From DASYDU01 sp036499445 (GTDB lineage: Bacteria > Planctomycetota > Planctomycetia > Pirellulales > Lacipirellulaceae), in NCBI GenBank assembly GCA_036499445.1, contig DASYDU010000093.1, positions 1 through 20,574 of the forward strand: a stretch of 20,574 nucleotides of DNA, given 5' to 3'. Position numbers and translations under genes: made by a program. Each line of letters starts with the position of its first letter. Positions within the stretch are counted from its first letter, which is position 1. The notes under the pieces were generated by a model. That model made no database searches, was not told the DNA's origin, and saw nothing but the letters and a program-made list of their open reading frames with translations. Shown one piece after another: positions 14,601 to 20,463 of the stretch.

Positions 14601-15863
14601 GCCGGCAGTGTCACCCGTTGCTATGGCTCGCTGCGCGACGTCCGTCATGTTCTCAAGGGCGCTGTCGAGCATGCGGCCGGTTTCGGCCAGTCCGTGCGAC
14701 CCCACCGTTGTTAGCGTGAGTCCGTCATCGCTCTGCGCGGCGTCGACAACTTGAGCCAGGTAGGCATAGTTGTCGCCGCCCGCCTGCGGAGTGGCTGTCC
14801 AGGCGAGGTCGCTCGCGCCGGCATTACCCTCAACGTGCATCGCGACGGCGACAGGCGCCGTGATTTTGTTCGCGACCGAACCGACAATTACGGTGTCGCG
14901 GTCGGTCCGCAGCGGCGGCGTCTGTTTCGGAAAGGCGACCCCAAGCTCCGCCGGATAAGACACCTGGTCCGGCCAAAGAACATTGGCCTGGGCCCAATCG
15001 GCCAGCATGCTGCCGATCGACGCGCCGCGCCGAAGATTCTCTTGCGTCGCCCGCTCGGCGGTGATGCCCGCGCCGTCGTCGGCCGCCGCCATTGCGTCGT
15101 CGATGTACAGATTTCCGCCCGTTTGATTCGCCAGCGCAGCCAAAAGCGCGTTGTCGCGCCGCGGCCCGATCGCATAGCTGCTGACCGGAATGTGCGCCGT
15201 GCGCAACTGCTTGACCACTTCGCCGAACGCCTGGGTGCCGATCAGATTGGCCGTGCTCATGCCGTCGCCGATATACAATACGGCGCGATTCGCTTTGTTA
15301 TCTTGCCCGAACCGTGTTGCCGCCGTGCGCAACACCGACTCCATATCCGTCGATCCGAGCGGCGACTCGTTGTGGAGCTTTTCGACTGCCGCACGGAGCT
15401 CGGCGCTGCCGGCCGCCACAAATTTTTCGGTAATCGGCCGCGCCTCCAAATCTACCGCCAGCAGCTGAATGCGATCTTCCGGCCGAAGCTTCGCGATGCA
15501 TGCCTGCAAGGCAGCGAACGACGTGTCACGGTAGGGGCCACTCTGGCTGGCCGAAGTGTCGAACAAAATAACGACGTCGGTCGACGACGGCGCTGCTTCC
15601 GCCGCCGGCGTTAAGCTCAAAGCGTAAAAAGTCTGACCGTCGTTGCGATCGTAGGTACGCAGCTCCGCCTTGCCGTCAGCCCACGCTCCCGACGAAGCGA
15701 ACACGACGACGGCGACAATCACGCTGCGCCGCACGACCTCAGGACAAGGGCGCAAACGCTTGGGCGTTGCGGCGCCTCGAATACGGCCGAGCAACGAATT
15801 AGCCAGCCTGGCCAGCAAACGCGCGACGGAAGACATGCCTCTAGACGGACGTTGACGCGACAT
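11622..15863 (-). CDS. VWA protein with STN-like domain, polyglycine tract, TPR and DUF2135-like region
   Basis: A 1413-residue envelope protein. The ATG at 15863 is preceded by GGAG 8 bases upstream; an upstream start at 16031 adds 56 residues without a ribosome site. In order: a basic N-terminus and hydrophobic segment RRSVIVAVVVFASSGAWA (45-62), an export signal or anchor; a von Willebrand A domain (about 95-260) with the MIDAS DTSAS at 102-106 and GDGMSTAN at 199-206; a Pro/Asn/Gly-rich linker (450-520); a charged coiled-coil stretch (540-650); a secretin/TonB-short-N-terminus-like segment (about 765-850, TPLEQIVTQLQDDYQIPIQL); a 42-residue Gly-rich tract (871-912); a TPR-like helical region (about 980-1110); a DUF2135-like segment (WTGNADVDIEVNEPSG, 1165-1180); a SADRRYVRITS motif (1359-1369); and a (GT)7-G5-VF tail. 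Function unknown; surface protein interactions are inferred. Confidence 0.85.
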   Translation of the reverse strand: MSRQRPSRGMSSVARLLARLANSLLGRIRGAATPKRLRPCPEVVRRSVIVAVVVFASSGAWADGKAELRTYDRNDGQTFYALSLTPAAEAAPSSTDVVILFDTSASQSGPYRDTSFAALQACIAKLRPEDRIQLLAVDLEARPITEKFVAAGSAELRAAVEKLHNESPLGSTDMESVLRTAATRFGQDNKANRAVLYIGDGMSTANLIGTQAFGEVVKQLRTAHIPVSSYAIGPRRDNALLAALANQTGGNLYIDDAMAAADDGAGITAERATQENLRRGASIGSMLADWAQANVLWPDQVSYPAELGVAFPKQTPPLRTDRDTVIVGSVANKITAPVAVAMHVEGNAGASDLAWTATPQAGGDNYAYLAQVVDAAQSDDGLTLTTVGSHGLAETGRMLDSALENMTDVAQRAIATGDTAGADTISQAVLRRDPGNIRAQTVQQIVHKPAGTTADLPSPDAKAATTDPDPFGTPSGNGNSSGSDLNLVRPANVPPQAPPTPQPVANGANTDNPVPGSLVDKYDQSGAFLDQVEQQKRVFSQMLRKEIENTVIDARRQMADNPTAASQQLKLALQNVERAPELNPDMRAQLIDKLQIALRDVQRAASIKDELDAARQEEMAAARERQLINERLARNEEKEKQLMGRFDALVDEHRYDDAIQVASVVEEVDPDGVTPRVANVSGQLDRDYYLQQVARAARWKGYFDTMYTIETSAIPFPDEPPIVYPSAPVWEDLSARRKKFASVDLKAAGGAEERINAALNGPLKDTGLEFTETPLEQIVTQLQDDYQIPIQLDAPALQDAGLNPQEPITVSLKNIALRSALRLMLKQHQLTYIISNEVLMITTPEQAETQLVAKVYPVADLVLPIEVPSIGGGGGGGGGLGGGMGGGGMGGGGGGGLGGGGGGGFGGGGGGQFSVPDGDSPSVKGQDAPAELSLRHAAATEPTKAARHAADSAPAKAVEIDESVNPDLFWDRYFAERREPATIRQTARELMGKKKYDQVIAMAEAALRHGQMQPWMYESLGIAMELGGRSKTEIERAVMSAADFSSTPDELMYISEYLARIGLDRRAYQLCQQVIKIEPLRREAYVLGLKAAQRCDDLAGIEWATVGILSQAWPKDEQAIHATAMRVSLATLERLEKEERKDERDTYRQQLQAAGVRDCVVQVAWTGNADVDIEVNEPSGTVCSAASPRTTGGGVSLGDSYASSKSDSASSVMSESYVCPQGYAGTYHVRIHRVWGEVTAGKVTVDVYTHVGTDQMKHERQQIDLSDKDAMVVFDLDAGRRSAPLEATQLAGAIERQQDVSRAVLADQISGLEDPRALPPQEQLLLRQRALGLGGAVGYQPIIMFLQPGTNFAGQAVISADRRYVRITSVPSFSTISAVSTFTFAGSAQQNNGTGTGTGTGTGTGTGGGGGVF
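11631..11687 (-). repeat. (Gly-Thr)7-Gly5 coding repeat at the C-terminus of the VWA protein
   Basis: Seven Gly-Thr pairs and five Gly codons precede the terminal VF. The pairs use different synonymous codons (for Thr: aca, aca, act, acg, acc, aca, acc), so the nucleotide repeat is degraded while the peptide repeat is intact. This suggests selection on the peptide rather than recent slippage. Confidence 0.8.
13128..13253 (-). repeat. Polyglycine (GGG-rich) coding tract in the VWA protein
   Basis: About 42 residues are nearly all Gly, broken by Leu, Met or Phe (GGGLGGGMGGGG style). On the plus strand it shows as runs of CCGCCGCCA-type trinucleotides. It follows directly on the STN-like segment and probably forms a flexible linker. 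The tract is prone to slippage and to misassembly. Confidence 0.85.
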
Positions 15864-16021
15864 CGTGAACACTCCAGACGTGTGCAAACGAGGCGGCCGT
15901 CGCTCCGTTCCGGCGAGGCGACGCCCTCGAGTTTCGACTTTGATCGTTTCGCCCGGCGGCCGGCGACAAAATGCCGCTAATACAGCTTTGACGCGGATCG
16001 TCAGTTGGGGCTGTAACACCT

Positions 16022-16046
16022 GTCGAGACAAGTCTTTAGTCTCGAC
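16022..16046. promoter_or_regulatory. Perfect 8-bp inverted repeat in the VWA/HtrA divergent gap
   Basis: GTCGAGAC (16022-16029) and GTCTCGAC (16039-16046) are exact reverse complements around a 9-base AT-rich centre (AAGTCTTTA). It lies about 160 bases upstream of the VWA start and about 480 upstream of the HtrA start, with no T-tract on either side. It could be an operator for a dimeric regulator or a small RNA hairpin. Confidence 0.4.
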
Positions 16047-16336
16047 GACGCGGACGAACGGACCCTGTTCATTTTATTCGGAGGGATTGGCGAATGCCAC
16101 AAGAATCGCCCCGTTTTCCCGGCGGAGGCCGTCTCATCCTTGTTTCCCGGTGAAAATTGCCTCCGAGAGGATATTCGGTCAGCTCAGCCGGCGATATTCC
16201 CCCCGTAGCCCAACCGAGCTTGCCCGAGACCAGCCGCAACCGCCGAGCATAAAATCTGGCCGACATAGCCAGCCGCCACCATCGCCGCAACGATTCGCCC
16301 GAATTTTCGGCCCGAGCGCCATCATTCCGGCTCGCA

Positions 16337-16364
16337 TTGCCGCAAATCGGCTCACTGTCATAAT
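16337..16364 (+). promoter_or_regulatory. Possible sigma-70 promoter of the HtrA-like gene
   Basis: TTGCCG (16337-16342) and CATAAT (16359-16364) are 16 bases apart, matching the consensus at 4 of 6 and 5 of 6 positions, about 165 bases upstream of the protease ATG. The match is moderate and could be chance. Confidence 0.3.
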
Positions 16365-16528
16365 TCTATTCCATAGCGGGCTGCGAACGGTTCCGCCCCT
16401 CGCATCGTACAAGAGACTTAGCGCTCTCGTCTTTGCGCGTTCCGAATCTACCAGTCAGTTCTGTCCTCGCGCGCCATTCGGCATCGCCGCTCGCCGCGCC
16501 CCAGGTCTACACAGGAAGCGATGTATCC

Positions 16529-17689
16529 ATGAAACGTATTTTTGTCTGCTGCCTACTCAGCGCCGTCGCCGGCGGAATTGCCGCTGCCTACCTGCTCAAC
16601 AACGACAGCCCAGTCCATATATCGACCGCCTTCGCTGAGGGTCCGGCTCTACGCACGGCGCCGCCCGTTACGCTCGCCAATCCTCCCTACGCCGACCCCG
16701 AAACGCTGCTCACGCCCGAAGAGCAGACGCATATCCACGTCTACGAACTATCGAATCGGAGCGTGGTCAACGTAAACACTCGTTTCGAGAGCCATGACAG
16801 GTTTTTCCCCATGCTCTCTGCCCAGGGCGAGGGATCCGGCTCCGGATCGGTCATCGACAAGAACGGGCATATCCTGACCAACTATCACGTCGTCGAAGAC
16901 GCCGAGGAAATCCAAGTAATGCTCTTCGGCGGCAAGGCCTATCCGGCCAACCTGGTCGGCTACGATGCCGGACACGACATCGCGATTCTGAAAGTCGACG
17001 CCCCCGCCGACGTGCTCTTTCCTATCACCTTCGGAACGTCGCAAAACCTCAAGGTCGGCCAGCGCGTCTACGCGCTCGGCAATCCCTTTGGTCTCGAAGG
17101 AACGATGACGACCGGCATCATCTCCAACTTGAATCGGACGCTCCCCAGCCGCGTCGAAGGCCATGATATGCAGTCCATCATCCAGACTGATGCGGCCCTG
17201 AATCCCGGCAACTCGGGTGGGCCGCTCCTCGACACCAGCGGTCGGTTGATTGGCATGAATGTGGCCATTGCCACCAAAAGCGGGCAAAACGCCGGCCTCG
17301 GATTCGCCATCCCGGTTAGCCGAATCGCCCGTTTCATCCCCGAATTGATCGCCAATGGCAAAATCACGCGGCCCGACCTCGGCATCGTGACCGTCAATGA
17401 AACGGACAAAGGTCTGCAAATCGTTCGGCTCAATCCCGGCGGTCCGGCCGAGCGGGCCGGCCTCCGCGGCTGGGGACGGCGCGAAGTGAAACGTGGCCCC
17501 TTGGTGATGACGACCAACGATAGCAGCAAGGCCGATTACATCGTCGCCATCGATGGCCAGCCGGTCGTGAAAGGCGACACGCTGATCGAAAAAATAGAGG
17601 AGCACAAACCCGGCGACACCGTGATGCTATCCGTTCTGCGCGAAGGGCAACCAACACAGGTTTCGGTCACGCTCGGCAGCGATACGTAA
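16529..17689 (+). CDS. HtrA/Deg-family serine protease with one PDZ domain
   Basis: A 386-residue envelope protease that likely degrades or refolds damaged exported proteins. The ATG at 16529 begins a hydrophobic signal/anchor (MKRIFVCCLLSAVAGGIAAAYLL, with two adjacent Cys); AGGAAG lies 11 bases upstream, a long spacing. The trypsin-like domain covers about 75-275 with the full triad: His120 in TNYHVVED, Asp150 in GHDIAILKVD and Ser229 in NPGNSGGPL. One PDZ domain follows (about 283-383: GPAERAGL, then YIVAIDGQPV at 337-346), with an insertion of roughly 20 residues between its strands (GWGRREVKRGPLVMTTNDSS). The length fits the single-PDZ DegS/HhoA type. It is divergent from the VWA gene, which could be a client or a co-regulated neighbour, but that is only inference. 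Confidence 0.93.
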   Translation: MKRIFVCCLLSAVAGGIAAAYLLNNDSPVHISTAFAEGPALRTAPPVTLANPPYADPETLLTPEEQTHIHVYELSNRSVVNVNTRFESHDRFFPMLSAQGEGSGSGSVIDKNGHILTNYHVVEDAEEIQVMLFGGKAYPANLVGYDAGHDIAILKVDAPADVLFPITFGTSQNLKVGQRVYALGNPFGLEGTMTTGIISNLNRTLPSRVEGHDMQSIIQTDAALNPGNSGGPLLDTSGRLIGMNVAIATKSGQNAGLGFAIPVSRIARFIPELIANGKITRPDLGIVTVNETDKGLQIVRLNPGGPAERAGLRGWGRREVKRGPLVMTTNDSSKADYIVAIDGQPVVKGDTLIEKIEEHKPGDTVMLSVLREGQPTQVSVTLGSDT

Positions 17690-18319
17690 TGTCGGGAGCT
17701 CACCTTCGCCTTTGTGTCCTACTGTCATTGCGACGTGCTGTCGCGCTCCTGGGCTGGCTCCCCCTTTTCGCTCGCATTTGCCCAATTCCGGCGACGCGAT
17801 CGCGACTCGGCCTTTGCAAGCACATCTCAACCTCTTCTTCCCATTTGCCCCACATTAACAACGCCATAGAAGTTTTTTCGAAATTTCTTCCACCCGCTGA
17901 TCTCCCGTCAACGGCGAATTTGTTGCACGAGCTTTAAGCGCAAGCACCACGCTCGGCATGGGATACGCAATCGCATTTCCCATTCTCCGCAGCCTTTTCG
18001 TTTTCTTTCATATTCGCAGATGCCCCAGTCGTAAGCGGCGACTTCATCTCCGCCCCTTGAATGGTGTTGCCAGTCCGCTAGCCTGACATATGTCGCTTGG
18101 CGGCAGTTTGACCGGCCGCGACATAATTCCCGCCGACAGTCCCACCTTGGTTTGGCACACGGACCGGCAGCAGCCGGCGTCTAGCAAAAGAGTTTGCTAG
18201 CGTGTTCCTGATTTGAACCGTTTCCCCGTCATCGACTATCGCAAACAACTGTCGGCAAGGTGACATCCCAACCGCGATGGCAGACGGGACGGGGAAGCAA
18301 ACTTGAAAGGAGTTAGAAT
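17690..18319. other. 630-base gap between the protease and the thioredoxin-like gene
   Basis: No convincing gene. A frame at 17689-17937 begins at the protease stop (TAATG) but encodes a Leu/Arg/Ser-rich string with no ribosome site or domain. The right part holds the inverted repeat at 18181-18200 and the Shine-Dalgarno of the next gene. No terminator with a T-tract was found after the protease. Confidence 0.5.
18181..18200. promoter_or_regulatory. Perfect inverted repeat upstream of the thioredoxin-like gene
   Basis: CTAGCAAA (18181-18188) and TTTGCTAG (18193-18200) are exact reverse complements around AGAG. It sits 120 bases upstream of the ATG at 18320. A poor promoter-like pair (TTGAAC, then TATCGC 18 bases on) lies just downstream. 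The position fits an operator; nothing identifies a regulator. Confidence 0.4.
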
Positions 18320-18895
18320 ATGGTTAGTTATCTCGCGACCGCGACCCTCGCGGTCAGCTTGCTGACTTCCACGCCTCAGCCACTCGAGTGGCAGGCCGAT
18401 TACGGCAAGGCCCTGGCCGCCACGCGGTCCGGAGACCAGCCGCTTTTGATCGTGCTCGACAAGCCAGGATCGACCGACAGCCAGGTCGATCCCACCTTGC
18501 TCAGTCAAGGCACCATCGAGGGGCAGGATTTTGAGCTGCTCCGCCCGTACCACCTGTGCCACGTCGATGCGTCGACCGACTACGGCCAAGAGGTAGCCAA
18601 GGCATTTAAGGCCGATAGCTTCCCCTACACGGCCATAATCGACAAAACCGGCTCCGTGGTCATTTTCTCGAAGGCCGGCAAAATGCCGAGCGACGAGTGG
18701 CAGCAAACCCTCAAGACGTTCCAAAACGGCGAGCGAACCGACTCGCTGGCGTCTTCTGGCGCGGTAAAGCACGTTAGCTACAAGCTGACCGGCAGCGCCA
18801 GCGAGAGCTCGACCGTTGCCAAGAGCACGGCCAAGCCCTATTGCGCAAAGTGCCAGGCAGCAGCCGCGGCCGCCGCGCGTCGCAACGCCATGTAG
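18320..18895 (+). CDS. Secreted thioredoxin-fold protein with a C-terminal CxxC
   Basis: A 191-residue protein with AAAGGAG shortly before the ATG at 18320. Residues 1-17 (MVSYLATATLAVSLLTS) look like a short signal peptide. The body follows the thioredoxin-like plan: W24 and an amphipathic helix with YGKALAATRSGDQ, a strand PLLIVLDKPG (41-50), a second strand-helix unit around YHLCHVDASTDYGQEVAKAF (77-96), the FPYTAIIDKTG segment (101-111) where FP holds the usual cis-Pro position, and a final strand SVVIFSKAGKM. The expected CxxC after the first strand is absent (DKPGSTDSQVD instead), so classical disulfide exchange is unlikely. A separate CAKC lies at 175-178 before an Ala-rich end. It appears monocistronic with a terminator at 18997-19032. 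Exact function unknown. Confidence 0.8.
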   Translation: MVSYLATATLAVSLLTSTPQPLEWQADYGKALAATRSGDQPLLIVLDKPGSTDSQVDPTLLSQGTIEGQDFELLRPYHLCHVDASTDYGQEVAKAFKADSFPYTAIIDKTGSVVIFSKAGKMPSDEWQQTLKTFQNGERTDSLASSGAVKHVSYKLTGSASESSTVAKSTAKPYCAKCQAAAAAAARRNAM

Positions 18896-18960
18896 TTGGG
18901 TTGCGATTCGCAGTCCCGACTCCACCGGTAGTTGGCTGCGTGAACGAACGTAGAAGTCAG

Positions 18961-18982
18961 TGCCCGACATTCACGTCGGGCA
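18961..18982. repeat. 8-bp inverted repeat downstream of the thioredoxin-like gene
   Basis: TGCCCGAC (18961-18968) pairs with GTCGGGCA (18975-18982) around ATTCAC. There is no T-tract, so it is not a classical terminator by itself, but it precedes the stronger hairpin by 14 bases and may be part of the 3' UTR or a dispersed intergenic element. Confidence 0.5.
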
Positions 18983-18996
18983 GAATTGAAAACCAG

Positions 18997-19032
18997 TGCG
19001 GCCCGGAGCGAAAGCCCCGGGCCGCATTTTTT
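18997..19032 (+). terminator. Intrinsic terminator with a GAAA tetraloop
   Basis: TGCGGCCCGG (18997-19006) pairs perfectly with CCGGGCCGCA (19017-19026). Inside, GC-GAAA-GC forms a GNRA-type loop next to one A/C mismatch. Six T residues follow at 19027-19032. It ends transcription of the thioredoxin-like gene, 101 bases after its stop. Confidence 0.85.
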
Positions 19033-19190
19033 GAATAAAATAAAGGGGTCAGAACGGCTCTGTAGAAAACCTCGATATGTAACAGGATCATGACGTTGTG
19101 GGTGAGGACTTTCAACCGCAAGTCGCGTCGCTGACTCCAACTTGTGCGGCCGCGGACGAAGGCTTCGAGGCGACGCCGTCGGCTTTTTCT
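19021..19190 (-). pseudogene. Probable transposase C-terminal remnant
   Basis: The minus strand here translates to RRRRLEAFVRGRTSWSQ, then RRDLRLKVLTHNVMILLHIE and FYRAVLTPLFY. The R-L-K-V-L-x-H-N-x-M-x-L pattern after an Arg-rich stretch resembles the end of DDE transposases (a helix with LK.L.HN/YN). The frame is closed by a stop at 19278-19280, so the N-terminal catalytic part is missing, and the translation continues through the GNRA terminator, which is not expected of an intact gene. I read it as a decayed insertion-sequence end. The family cannot be named, and a chance similarity is possible. Confidence 0.4.
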
Positions 19191-19297
19191 CTGCTGGTTT
19201 CTTTGCCATACTCGAAGCGTGGTCCGAATTGGACTGTTTGTCCAGTCAAGCACAGCGATGGCCGCCAGCGCGCTCGTCTAAGTGGCAAATTGAACAA

Positions 19298-19693
19298 ATG
19301 AGGAACCTACGCTGTTTCAATTTGTGGGACTTTGAACGTGACGGCCGGCTCTACGAACGATTGGGTATCCGCTGGTTCAAGCGCTTTGCCAAAGACGGCG
19401 ATTACTGGAATAAACGACGAAGGCATTCCGATCCGAGCTTCAGGAAGATAAAAGATTTCAATTCGGCGATCGAATGGGAAGCGCGCACGAGGTTCAATGA
19501 ATTCGTGCACCTGTGCAGTCTTGTCGTTGGCTTGGCTATAATGGTATGGCTCTATTTCCGGAACGAATATACTTGGCTGATTGCCGTTTTCTTCGCCGTC
19601 CTCATCTGGGATATCTATCCCATCATGCTGCAGCGTTATAACAGGGCAAGGATTTGGAGAATCAAGTCGGTGAGTAAAGACAAGAGCAAATGA
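19298..19693 (+). CDS. CrtO-family-like membrane protein, apparently lacking its N-terminus
   Basis: From the ATG at 19298 this is 131 residues: FNLWDFERDGRLYERLGIRW (8-27), a charged region KRFAKDGDYWNKRRRHSDP, then FNEFVHLCSLVVGLAIMVWLYF (67-88) and YTWLIAVFFAVLIWDIYPIM (91-110) as two membrane segments, ending YPIMLQRYNRARIWRI (107-122). The E..GRLYERLGI..FK and YP..LQRYNR.R patterns are those of small acyltransferase-like proteins related to glycosyl-4,4'-diaponeurosporenoate acyltransferase (CrtO). Such proteins normally have about 40-50 more N-terminal residues with a membrane helix. The frame is open upstream to 19142, but that part is antisense to the transposase remnant and looks random. 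There is no Shine-Dalgarno at 19298. It may be a truncated, inactive gene. Confidence 0.6.
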   Translation: MRNLRCFNLWDFERDGRLYERLGIRWFKRFAKDGDYWNKRRRHSDPSFRKIKDFNSAIEWEARTRFNEFVHLCSLVVGLAIMVWLYFRNEYTWLIAVFFAVLIWDIYPIMLQRYNRARIWRIKSVSKDKSK

Positions 19694-19911
19694 CATAAGT
19701 TGCATATGCCCGATAGGTTCGGGCGGATAATTCTCGCCCTCGGCATTCCTAGATAATCTCTCGTGCCAAACTCAGCGCCGGCCAGATTCAAAGAGTCCCA
19801 CTACCCGGCATCAATCCACAGCCGGGCCGTGTTCGCCTTCGCCCGCCGAAGTCAATCCGAAATCACTCGCCCCCTCGCTCCTCGCCCCGCAATCCTTCCA
19901 CCTCTGGCCGA

Positions 19912-19937
19912 AAGCTGATAGCCGACAGCTGAGAGCT
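19912..19937. repeat. Degenerate AGCTGA-type tandem repeat
   Basis: AGCTGATA, GCCGAC, AGCTGAG and AGCT follow each other, a spaced and slightly diverged tandem of an AGCTGA-like unit. It resembles in style the CAGTTGTC repeat upstream of prs. Confidence 0.5.
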
Positions 19938-20284
19938 ACTGGTCCCGTCAATCCCCAATTTTTGGCCACGCGCGATTTTCTCCCAGCGCGCATTTTTTTG
20001 TAGAAATTGGGCCACTGCTTCTGTTAGGGTGATTCACGCAGGATCGCCGAACCAAGAGCGACGTATTTCGCAAGTTTCCGATGGGCCCGCGTTCGAGCTG
20101 CAGCCCCGCTAACGGTAGCCGCAGTGGTTCGCTAACTTCGAAGATCGGAAACGAGCGGAAAGCAAGAATGTCGACGACTGAGCGCGGAGAAGATTCCGCA
20201 CTCACGAATCCCCGTTCTCCACTCGCTCTTGCCAGCAGATCGTGCGCGCTAGCGCTCCCGAGGAAACAGCCCACAGGTCATTCT

Positions 20285-20301
20285 CTGGCCCCTGGCCCCT
20301 G
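20285..20301. repeat. Two and a half copies of a 7-base unit (CTGGCCC)
   Basis: CTGGCCC occurs at 20285-20291 and 20292-20298, followed by CTG. It is short and simple, about 60 bases from the IS630 transposase stop. Confidence 0.55.
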
Positions 20302-20320
20302 TATCCTCACCCCTTAGCCC

Positions 20321-20341
20321 GAGGCGGCCGCCTCACTTTTT
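20321..20341. terminator. Perfect 14-base palindrome next to a T-run
   Basis: GAGGCGGCCGCCTC (20321-20334) is fully self-complementary and is followed by AC and five T residues (20337-20341). With no loop bases the RNA stem would have to open at its centre, so it is a weaker terminator candidate for rightward transcription. It lies 18 bases outside the transposase stop and could instead belong to the insertion-sequence flank. Confidence 0.3.
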
Positions 20342-20350
20342 CTAAGAACT

Positions 20351-20463
20351 AGAGCGCGTCAAGCATTAACGTAGCGGTATCCGCAGTGTCGGAAGTAGTT
20401 TCGGCATTCGCTGTCGTGGAAGTGGTCGAGGATCGTACCGCAGGTTTGCCAGAGCGCGTCAAG
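20351..20463. repeat. 13-base direct repeat, copies 100 bases apart
   Basis: AGAGCGCGTCAAG is found at 20351-20363, at the transposase stop, and again at 20451-20463, inside the transposase frame. It is read out of the same DNA strand both times. It may be chance or a transposase-binding element. Confidence 0.45.

Larger units (their letters stand above)
15864..16528. other. 665-base divergent regulatory region, no gene
   Basis: This lies between the oppositely oriented VWA and HtrA genes. The open frames seen here translate to Arg/Pro/Ser-rich strings without domains and are rejected. It contains a perfect inverted repeat at 16022-16046 and a possible HtrA promoter at 16337-16364, both described separately. 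The ribosome site of the VWA gene lies at its left end and AGGAAG (16512-16517) of the HtrA gene at its right end. Confidence 0.5.
19694..20358. other. 665-base gene-free stretch with short repeats
   Basis: Open frames on both strands here give Ser/Arg/Pro-rich strings with no domain or ribosome site. The stretch holds a degenerate AGCTGA-type tandem repeat (19912-19937), a 7-base tandem repeat (20285-20301), a weak GC hairpin before seven T residues (about 19970-19999), and a 14-base palindrome next to T residues (20321-20341). It looks like decaying intergenic or insertion-flanking DNA. Confidence 0.5.

Noticed and set aside
14751..15614. 287-residue open frame opposite the VWA domain
   Set aside because: Antisense shadow; composition is Arg-rich and without motifs.
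15865..16528. Long open frame upstream of the protease
   Set aside because: It runs into the protease region in another frame, with Pro/Arg-rich sequence; the true protease start is at 16529 with its signal peptide.
17689..17937. 82-residue open frame overlapping the protease stop (TAATG)
   Set aside because: The stop-start overlap looks like translational coupling, but the peptide is Leu/Ser/Arg-rich with no domain and no conserved pattern I can see.
18236..18970. 244-residue minus-strand frame opposite the thioredoxin-like gene
   Set aside because: The plus-strand gene has a strong ribosome site, a signal peptide and a thioredoxin plan; the antisense frame has none.
19970..19999. GCGCG/CGCGC hairpin before seven Ts
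   Set aside because: Only 5 base pairs with a 12-base loop; too weak to call a terminator, and no gene ends close to it.
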